Assembly: GCA_004213885.1 (NCBI GenBank)
Contig: SGYL01000001.1
Location: 124,001-188,000, forward strand
Source of the DNA: Alphaproteobacteria bacterium
GTDB lineage: Bacteria; Pseudomonadota; Alphaproteobacteria; Puniceispirillales; Marisalimonadaceae
Length of the DNA stretch: 64,000 bases
Reading direction: 5' to 3'
Shown: in pieces, positions 53,701 to 62,200 of the stretch
Layout: each line of letters opens with the position of its first letter
Numbering within the stretch: position 1 is the first letter of the stretch
The notes under the pieces: generated by a model
Told to the model about the DNA's origin: nothing
The model's input: only the letters and a program-made list of their open reading frames with translations
Database searches by the model: none
Made by a program: the position numbers and the translations under genes

Positions 53701-54188
53701 GAGAACAATGGAATGCAGATTTATTATCCAATTTTACACTAAATAAATTTTATAATCCAAATAAGGACATTCTCTTTAAAGACCATAATGATTTTGCGAA
53801 GGCCAAATTTGAAAGAATCTCATTTGCTTTTGAAAAAGTTCTTGGAGATAATATTACCTTTAGAACAGGTGCTGAATTATGGGATGCAGATGAAAAAGAT
53901 CATTCTAAGTTTGATGAAAGCAGTGCATTAGGAAGTGTTGATGGTGTCCCAGAACGTATAGGATTTGTTGGTATTACAAAAATTTCTTCTGACTACACAA
54001 TTGCAACTAGAATAAGAAGAAAAGAAAATATTTATGATAAAGATGACAATTTATATAAAGATAAAAATATGGTTGAATTAAATTACACTACCCCAGCTTT
54101 TTATGGTGATTTAGTGCTTGATCTATCTGGGGAAATAGATCATTTCGATTCCCTTAAAACAATATTAATGTACAGGACTTATTTTTGA
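50760..54188 (+). CDS. FecR-domain / TPR / outer-membrane beta-barrel protein
   Basis: A 1,142-residue exported protein. A signal peptide (about 1-24, ILIIFFSFFITFKNAYS) precedes a FecR-like domain (about 28-150) with FSGDVQVSSDNKNW, GFWIKTGRDAKITLLLPN and IKTPNAVASIRGTEWVFDV. A tetratricopeptide region follows (about 260-550; YNLLGTISEAKGDSNQALSFYKSA is one unit). The rest (about 560-1142) is a beta-barrel-like region ending in MYRTYF with the C-terminal Phe of outer-membrane proteins. FecR-plus-CHASE2-cyclase neighbours recur in bacteria, and here the stop overlaps the cyclase TTG (TTGA). It may sense or gate export at the outer membrane and pass a signal to the cyclase; that role is inferred. 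Confidence 0.82.
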   Translation: MIINKLKILIIFFSFFITFKNAYSNNFEILKFSGDVQVSSDNKNWKKVDKPQKLNNGFWIKTGRDAKITLLLPNRTQTIIGKNSTIQLNHEKKTSQTKVKLNMGKIWSKTNKKPVKIQIKTPNAVASIRGTEWVFDVSKNQKSSIAVMEGIVELANNSGEKKSVEKDQLALVDKSGNIKVNKLLNPGEYLQFVFRYETEPFAYFPKSLFQNDKQYFEFINKLRNVKSDNKNCSLSNDFSYKSISQNVENFNVDCIKTVNPENFNNSAFKDWLYLVQAEINFSQGNDLQGKKLINKVSSKQGKLYVESKYLFSLGEYKQAERKLNFLKVLKPKISRSSVYNLLGTISEAKGDSNQALSFYKSANNENKNWRSPYLSMAKIHLNLSNFDKALYLLDQAKNLSSSNNNYNAVKSQYFSYRNQIERAKKIGLNTLEVAPNNLELLVAQGIIELKDGNSENAIDYFSKATAIERNYAKAYSFMAVAHLHSGEIKQAITQLERAIKLDKLDPLPHIIASQIFSSELDAKSALYHAQMAIKKSKSSDTYAQLANDQQGGANIGRRYLEVGLPDFARKSSLKTKNIKWAGSSLFRASTANSDVEKNSNYIRGFTLDSQTFGSKRNVPDVISRPGENGYKEYRLGLGEKKSDFGYKFGKNGKLIDGEVEKSYLYDVGFFGVQSEPHHAPDNVDESYFALGFLGYGQRTDFDKNFFITANVIPFHTNSSYPVDDITLRVDVGHSMRTDGSAMIYTIATETGNADIERKVSGGCRSKDKVKTSALEFGFGNLNQSSAIGELSWSFDTALRTGESDYNVNGSSSTCKDLTSLVGGNYQNREETLDNLEYDFLGTLQSNNIKINNNLGLISYRVRTGYYHHQFDQNIIADNVSRKDFRSDRHKFFIRPSIGYSYEKNKNSLSFAAISDYHPLRQAPILADDVAGISTHYEFMNPGAKIDQFSLKFSHAPDNNNLFTLTAESFEVENNPIYLLFREQWNADLLSNFTLNKFYNPNKDILFKDHNDFAKAKFERISFAFEKVLGDNITFRTGAELWDADEKDHSKFDESSALGSVDGVPERIGFVGITKISSDYTIATRIRRKENIYDKDDNLYKDKNMVELNYTTPAFYGDLVLDLSGEIDHFDSLKTILMYRTYF

Positions 54189-56146
54189 ATAAATTTGGAA
54201 AACAAACATTAGTATCATTAATTACTGGAACAATTTCTTTATTTTTAACTTATTTTTTGTTTATGGGGTCATTAGAGCGACTAAATATAGACGTTTTAAA
54301 TTTTTTTTTTCCTTCAGAGGCAAGCACTAGTGATGTAGTTGTAGTAGGGATAGATGAAGAATCTTTTTCTGCTTTTGATAAACAGTGGCCATGGCCTAGA
54401 GAATTTCATGCAGCTCTCGTAGACAGGTTGGTAGAAGAAGGTGCTGAAAAAATAATTTTTGATGTGATTTTTTCAGAACCTTCTAATCAAGATTCAGACG
54501 AAGCTTTTGCAACTTCAATAAGGAATGCTGGGAATGTGACTTTAGGATCAGACATCTCAGAAACAAAGGGTGGCTTTATATCGGGTGTAATTGAAACAAG
54601 ACCCCTAAAAATATTTGAAGATGCTGGTGCAAAAGTAGGTTTGGCTGGCGTTGATATGGATAATGATTTAGTAGTTCGTTATATTCCAAGTTATGAGAAC
54701 ACCCTATCCAGTGTGAATACTGAGTTTAATAAAACTCCATTGGATAGAAGTAAAATTATAAAATATGCAGGTCCTGATCATTTTTTTAAATATATAAGTT
54801 ATTATCAGTTTTTTGTAGAAGATGGCATTGAAAAAAATTCTTTAAAAGGAAAAACTGTTTTAATAGGACTTGATTTAAAAGCGAATCCAGATGTTCAAGG
54901 CGGTAAAACAGATACTTTTCCAACACCTTACACACGATTTAATTCTAGGGTTTCACCTGGAGTAGAAATTCACGCAAATATATATCATAACCTAGTAAAC
55001 CAAAATTGGGTTGATAATCCTTCATTGTCACATAAAGCAATAATTTTTGGAATAATGTTTCTTATTTCTCTTTTTGGAACAGCTAATTTTAAGCCATTAC
55101 GTTCTTTTGGAATTGGAATGGGTGCTCATTTAGTAGGTTTTTCAATTTGTATTTGGAGCTGGGGTGAGGGGTATTTTCTATCAATTTTTCTTTGTTTCCC
55201 AACTTTTTTGTTAATGTATGGTGCATCTAGTGTTCATGCATTTATGACTGAAGGAAAACAAAAAAGAATGATCAAAGGAGCATTTGCTCAGTATTTAGCT
55301 CCAGATATGGTTGACGCTTTGATAGCTGATCCAGAAAAACTGCAACTAGGTGGTGAAAAAAGAATCATGACTATTATGTTTTGTGATGTAAGGGGCTTTA
55401 CAGCAATTTCAGAGGCATTAAAAAGTACTCCTGAAATTTTGACTGAAGTAATAAATACTCTTTTAACTGAATTAAGTGAGGATATTTTAAATTGTGGAGG
55501 TACTATAGATAAGTACATGGGAGATTGTATAATGGCATTTTGGAATGCTCCCATTGAAAACCCAAAACATGCCGAATTAGCTGTAGATGCTGCTAAGAGA
55601 ATGATGAAGACCATTTATAAAGTTAACGATAAAATTCAATCTGAAAGACCTGGTATTCCACCATTAAGGATTGGTATTGGAATAGGAACAGGGGAGTGTG
55701 TTGTTGGTAATATGGGATCTAACCAACGTTTTGATTACACTGTTTTAGGTGATATTGTTAATCTGTCTTCTAGACTAGAGGGGCAAACCAAAGGATACGG
55801 TGTTTCAACTATTTTATGTAAAAATACTGCCGCTAAAGTTACTAGTTTAAAAAATGAAGTTTTAGAAATTGATAAAATTAAAGTTAAAGGAAAAACAGAA
55901 CCAGAAACAATTTTTGGTCTTTTAGAAAATCCTTCTTCCAAAGAGAGTATTAAAAAAGTTAAAGAGTATTTAGTAAATTTTAGAAATGGTGAACTTGAAA
56001 AAGCCGAACAAAATTTGAAATCTATTCCAAAAGTAAACGATTCTCTTTATAATTTTTCTGAATTGATGTTATCTAGGTTAAATGACTTAAAAAGTAAAGG
56101 TCTTCCAAAAGATTGGGATGGAGTTTATACAGCTGAAACTAAATAA
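54185..56146 (+). CDS. CHASE2-domain class III adenylate cyclase
   Basis: A 653-residue membrane receptor cyclase. An N-terminal helix (about 10-28) leads to a periplasmic CHASE2 domain (about 30-275: VVVVGIDEESFSAFDKQWPWPREFHA, IIFDVIFSEPSNQDSDEAFA), three transmembrane helices (about 283-355) and a cytoplasmic class III cyclase domain (about 385-570). Catalytic residues are present: metal Asp401 in FCDVRGF and Asp447 in KYMGD, adenine-specifying Lys443, and Asn526/Arg530 in GDIVNLSSRLE. It should make cAMP. Translation is coupled to the FecR gene by a TTGA overlap. CRP sites next to it suggest its product controls the neighbouring genes. Confidence 0.92.
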   Translation: MNKFGKQTLVSLITGTISLFLTYFLFMGSLERLNIDVLNFFFPSEASTSDVVVVGIDEESFSAFDKQWPWPREFHAALVDRLVEEGAEKIIFDVIFSEPSNQDSDEAFATSIRNAGNVTLGSDISETKGGFISGVIETRPLKIFEDAGAKVGLAGVDMDNDLVVRYIPSYENTLSSVNTEFNKTPLDRSKIIKYAGPDHFFKYISYYQFFVEDGIEKNSLKGKTVLIGLDLKANPDVQGGKTDTFPTPYTRFNSRVSPGVEIHANIYHNLVNQNWVDNPSLSHKAIIFGIMFLISLFGTANFKPLRSFGIGMGAHLVGFSICIWSWGEGYFLSIFLCFPTFLLMYGASSVHAFMTEGKQKRMIKGAFAQYLAPDMVDALIADPEKLQLGGEKRIMTIMFCDVRGFTAISEALKSTPEILTEVINTLLTELSEDILNCGGTIDKYMGDCIMAFWNAPIENPKHAELAVDAAKRMMKTIYKVNDKIQSERPGIPPLRIGIGIGTGECVVGNMGSNQRFDYTVLGDIVNLSSRLEGQTKGYGVSTILCKNTAAKVTSLKNEVLEIDKIKVKGKTEPETIFGLLENPSSKESIKKVKEYLVNFRNGELEKAEQNLKSIPKVNDSLYNFSELMLSRLNDLKSKGLPKDWDGVYTAETK

Positions 56147-56169
56147 AATTTTAATTATCTCACCAAACT

Positions 56170-56185
56170 TGTGATGTATGTCACT
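56170..56185. promoter_or_regulatory. CRP-type binding site upstream of the giant lipoprotein
   Basis: TGTGATGTATGTCACT, a third TGTGA-N6-TCAC core, centred at 56177.5. Candidate -10 boxes TATAGT (56206-56211) and TATAAA (56211-56216) lie 28.5 and 33.5 bp from the centre, close to but not identical with the spacing of the other two sites. The ATG is at 56250; no clear ribosome site is seen. Confidence 0.7.
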
Positions 56186-56249
56186 GACATATATGTATTG
56201 TTAATTATAGTATAAAATGGTAAAATTTACTATAACTCGAGTATAAAAA

Positions 56250-59200
56250 ATGGATGGATCAGTAAATACATCGCCATTAAAAAAAATTAGTTCAAATGCT
56301 TTAAAAAAAATTAGTGAAAATGAACTAAAAATAACACTTTTGTCTACTGTAAGCTTGTTAGCTTTAACAGGTTGTGGTGGTGGTGGTGGTGGTGGAATTT
56401 TTGCTACATCTGGTGCTGGAGGTGCCGCTGGGGGAGCTCTTCTTGGAGGTATGTTGCTCAAAGGACCTATTTCAGGTGCTAGAGTTTTTCAAGATTTAAA
56501 CTTTAACAATCAATATGACCCAGGTGAACCAACGGCATTTACAAATCCTGATGGATCATATTCTTTGTCGGCAGCTAATAGAACTGCCCCTATTATAACT
56601 GTTGGAGGTATTGACACAACTACTGGTGCAGATGCAGGTGTTTTTAAATTTGATTCAAGTGAAGATATTTCAACTGTAACACCGGTTTCAGTTGTTGTTT
56701 CTCAGTTAGATCCACTTATCGACCAAAATACAGCTTTTGCAAAATTTTCAGGATTAGGTTCACCTGTTAATTTTAGTGATTATAACCCTATTCAAACTGC
56801 AGCAGATGCTGGTGGTGCTAACAGTGATGCAGCTATTGTGGATGCGGTTGGTGCACAAATGCAATCAACTATAAATGGGTTATCTACTCTTTTAGCAGAA
56901 ATATCTTCAATTGCTTCTCAAAATTCGTATCAAGATGCTGTTGATGCTATAGTTGCTGAAATTAATTCTGGAAGTAGTGTAGATTTTGAAAACCCAGCTC
57001 ATTTAGTCTCTATTTTTAATAGAACAGGCTTATCTGGCTCAGAATTTTCACCCGTTGTTACAAGTGTAACAAATGCAATTGCAGAAGTTAATAAGCAATT
57101 ATATACGATGTTTACTCAAGATAGTGGAGATTTTCTTGATGCAGATGCAAGAGGTATTGCCCTATTAGCACAAACAGATTTAGTTGATGCAATTTCTAAT
57201 TTGGCTTCAAGTCCAGTAGATGACGCTGCGAGTGCTCTAGAGGCTCAGTTTTCTGCAGTTAATGTAACATCACTAGCAGCTGAATTAGCTAACCAAGTTC
57301 CAGAATATGATCCAGTAACGGGTGCTGCAAGTATTATTGCCTCTATGGATCGAGTTAAAGGAGAAATTGGTTCTACTGTTACATCAAGTAATTTAATTTC
57401 TAACGATGTTGTGGTTTCAGGAACCGCACCTCTTGTTGCAGTAGGATTATCCACCTCAAAGACGGGGGAAGACATAGATTTAAATGCTCCTTTTACAAAA
57501 GATATTGGAAAAATTACAGATCATGGATTTTCAACAGGTCAAAAAGTAACTGGTGGCGGAACAGACTATTATCTCGCAAAACTTGATGATGATCATTTTG
57601 TTCTTGCAACTTCTTCTTCAAATGCCGAAGCAGTTAGCATTCAGACTGCAACTTATAATGAAACCAATAATTCATACTCATTAGAAGGCAATGCCTTTGT
57701 CAATGGTGATGAGATTACATTATTTGATAGTGAAAACGGAATTGGTGACAGTTATCAAATTAATGTTGCAGGGGATCAGTTTTCTTTGCAAGGCAATCCT
57801 TCTATTGTAAATGATGGCGCCAATATTTCATTTGTTAAAACTTCGAGTTTATATCAATCAGATAATGCTACCCCAAGTTTAACTTATAAAAAATTTCTTT
57901 TATCAAAAACTGATGGTAACAACATAGTTGCAACATTAAATCCTGATGATGGAACGGTTAGCATTGATATACCTAATGGCACAAATCCTGGAACTTACAC
58001 ATTTTTTTATCAAGTCACAGATCAAGAGGGCAAGGTCGCAGTTGGTCCGATTAATGTTGATGTTCCTGTTAAAAAGCCAACACTAACTATAACTGACAAT
58101 ATAACTGATATACCAGAACAGAAAGATGGTAATTATCTTGAAATTGATATTGGTCAATATATAGATTTTGATCTAAGTGGTTCTTCTGTTGCTAACCTAT
58201 CTTTTCGAGGATTTAATCAATCTGATTTATATCAGGTTTCAGGTGTCTCAATTGATAATAACATAGGTTTGTTTTTTAAATCAGAAGATACTTCACCGCC
58301 AACCTTAACAATGCTTGATGACTCTAAAGATAGGCAGATTTCTATTACGAATGAAAGTGATGATAAGACGAGTGTAAAGGATAATCTTGTATTAAGGCTC
58401 GATAAGGATTTTATTGGAACAATCGATTTAAATGCATTTATTACAGTTACAAATAACAATAAATTTTCAAGTGCAACGGATGTTTTGAAATTTAATGTAA
58501 GTCCTGTTGCAGATACTCCTGTAATCACACTTACAGATAGATCAACCATAGATGGAGTGGATGTAGAGGGTCTTGAAGATTTACCTATCAGAATTTTCAA
58601 AACAGAAAATGGTGACAATATATTGTCTCTTAGCTCTGGGGACTTAAAAAATACTGAAACTTTGAGCTTAATTGTTAAGAAAAATATTGTTTTGTCTGAT
58701 GGAAGTATTGTTTCAGGAAACTATTTAGATGCTGAAACTTTATCTAATATTGGAGAAGCAATTCAATATGATTTTGGATCAGGTCTTGAGGATGCTTTAG
58801 AATTTAATCAGTCTCAGTTTGATAATCTTTCTGTTAAATTACATGCTCATTATGAAGGAAATGCAACTTTAAAAGCTGTAACAAAATCAACTCATGAATC
58901 ATCTGAGGCTTTTTCAACAATTCAAGACATTGTTGTAAAAGCTCTTCCTGCAATAGATGACATTTCGATTACAGTTGATAATCCTGCTGCTGGAGTAGAG
59001 GATACTAGTTTTTATATAAATCTTACTGCAAATCAAGTTGATGTTGGCGAGGATTTAAGGGTATTTATTGGTAATTTTGAAAGACAAGATTCTTCTGGTA
59101 ATTGGGTTGCTGTTGATCCATCTGATATTGGTGGAATTTCAGGTTTTAGACCAAGTGTATTTGCCACTTATTCAAATAATTTCTTTATGTTTTCATCATT

Positions 59201-62200
59201 GCCTGGAGATGATGGAAATCCTGTTTCTTTACAGAGTGGAGTTGATTTAAGTTTTGAGTTTTTACCCTTAACGGATTTTAATGGAGATTTAAGATATCAG
59301 GTATTTTCTAGAACGATTGAATCGGATGGTGTGTCTAAAGATACTTCCGTAGTCACAAAAATTCAAAATTTTGATCCTAGGTCTGAAGATCCTAATGTCG
59401 AATTGGGTGGTAATCTGACAACAAATGAATATCAAGGACAAAGTGATTATGTTTCGCAAAAATTAGGAATAGGAGACCTTCAAGTTGATCAAGCTGATAG
59501 CTTAGAAAAAATGAGAGCAACAATTAAATTTTATAATAATACCGAATTTGAGTCTGATCCAACTTCAGCAACTTTAATTTCTTCTGCTGGAAATTATGTA
59601 ACGTTAGATACATCCTTAGTACCGGATAATTTAATATCAAACTTAACTATAGATAATTCTACACCTGGTCAATTTATAATTGATGTTACTCCTACAACTA
59701 GTGGGGGTGTCGTTACAACCTCTTCTGTCGATAATCTTAAAACAATTATGTCAAATTTAGGTATTCTTCCACCAGAAGATTATTCAACAAATAGTGGGGA
59801 TGATATTAGGGTAGAAATTCAGATTCAAGCGAAAGAACCAGGTGCTGAATTTAGTGCTCCAAGTGGTGGAGATTTTACTTTAATTGTAAATCCAGTTGCC
59901 TCAAAACCAACAGTAACCGATGCAAATTCTGGTACAAGAGCCGGTTTAGAAGATACATTAACTAAAATTAGTGAAGGTATTACTTTTACAGTTGATGATC
60001 TTGATGGTTCTGAAACTATTGTTGCAGTAAATATTTCAGGTGTAAGTACAGGTTATGCTTTAGTTGACAGTTCTAATAACGCTATCGGTGTATCTGATGG
60101 TGCTGGCACCGTTACTCTAACAAATATTAGTTTAGTATCAGGAACAACAAATCAGTATGAACTCTCAAGTGATGTTTATCTTAGAGCGCCAAATGATGAA
60201 AGTGGAAATATCTCTTTGTCAGTTTCAGCTATAGCAAAAGAAAATAATTCAGGAGCTACATTTGTTAGTGACACTTCATCAATTAATGTGACAATATCAC
60301 CTGTTGCCGATAAACCATCAGTTTCAGTTCCTTCAAGTTCTTCATCCTCGCCAATTAAAATCGGTGAATATGTCGACGGCTCTACATATGCAAATACGTC
60401 AGATTATATAAAATTAACAACCTCAATTTCAGAATTGAATTCTGCTGAGGTAATGGAAGGTATTTTTAGGTTTAAGCAAAGTGAAGACGGTAATAGTGCA
60501 ACTTTTTTATTAAACAATGGATCTTCTCCGACTGCTGTGAGTTCAGATCATGTAAATTACAAAGCCGGTTATGATACTTATGTTTTATCTGAAAATGATG
60601 TAAAAAATTTACTTGCTGGAGCTTCGTTTAGACCACCCGAGGGTGTAATTAATAAAGATAATGATCCTTTTTATGATGCAACATATATTGTTGAAGTTAT
60701 TGGTCGATCTACTGATGGTTCTGATGTAGGAGAAACTGAACAGAATATAACTTTTCAAATAGCTGCTGTAGCAAAAGCTCCAATAATTAAAAATGAAAGT
60801 GGGCAAACTCTTGACACTTCTTTTGTTATTGGAGATGTTATTAAAACTGGAGATAATTCCCATAAAATGAAAATCTCATTAGATGTTCAAGCGTCTGGAG
60901 ATGAGCAAATAACACTTTTAATGACGAATTTACCTTCAAGTCTCTCAGAGTATCTTTCCTTTGAAAATGCGCAAGGAACTGCAATTGGTGCAAAAAATGC
61001 AGATGGCTCAGTTTATGTATTAACAATGGACCAATTAGAAGTTGATGGCAATGCAGGTATATCTTCATCTACAGAATTCTTTTATCTTGTTCTATCTTCA
61101 GGAGCTCAAATCACGGATTTAAATACTAGCTATACATTTACAGGAAATTTAAGTGAAGTTGGAAATAGTTCGGGGTTTCAAGTTGATAATGGTATAATAA
61201 AAAATTCTGTGGGGACGCCACTCCAGCAAAAGTCAATATCAGTTGATCTGACAGGTTTTGCATTAGATACAGTAGGAGGTACTACTGCCTCAAAAGGGTT
61301 AACTGGGTCAGGTGATATTTATTACCTTCAAGGTGATCCACTTGTCATCGATTTTAATGGTGGATCTCTAGATGATTCAAATTTTACTTCATTAGCAAAC
61401 GCCCTAGATGTAAATATGGATGGCACACTTGACACAGTGTACATGCCAAATTCTAACACTGGTTTATTAATTTATGATAAAGACGGTGATCAATTTTCGT
61501 CATATGTAAATCAAGACTCTTCTAGGTTGAACCTAAAAGATCATATTTTTTCTGAGTTTTTTAAATTTGGAAATGTTCAAGGTACATCCTCATTAGATTC
61601 TATATCATTACTAGATGAAGACAATAACAACATTATCAATAATCAAGATACTAATAATTTTGGGAAAATCTTTGTATGGAGAGATAGTGATGTAGATGGA
61701 GTATTAGATTCAGGTGAATTTACTGCACTTGCATCTGATGCAAGTGTTGATCTTAATAATACTACATCGGTTAATCAAGGGGCTGCTGGTAATTCTGCAT
61801 ATATTCTTCAATCTGCTCAGATAGATTTAGGAACGTCTGGTGGTGGCATTAAAGATCTTTATGAAGTAAGTCTTGAAAATACAATTACAACTCCAACAAA
61901 TGCCCCAAGTTGGGAAGGTAAAGACGTTTCATTTGTTACAGCACGTGAAGGAGGAACTACCTTAAAACATGTTCAATTTAATGAAGGTTTAACAGATGGC
62001 ACAGAAACTCTTCATCTTAATTTATCTTCTGGATCGGATTTAACATCATCACACGTAACATTAATAACTATTAGAGGTTTACCTAATACATTGTCGTTAA
62101 ATAAAGGATCAAAGCTTGAAAATGGGGATTGGTTGCTTCTAGAAGAGGATATTCCTGTTGAAAGTGGAGATAGTGATTTAAAAATTATCGCTCAAGATTT

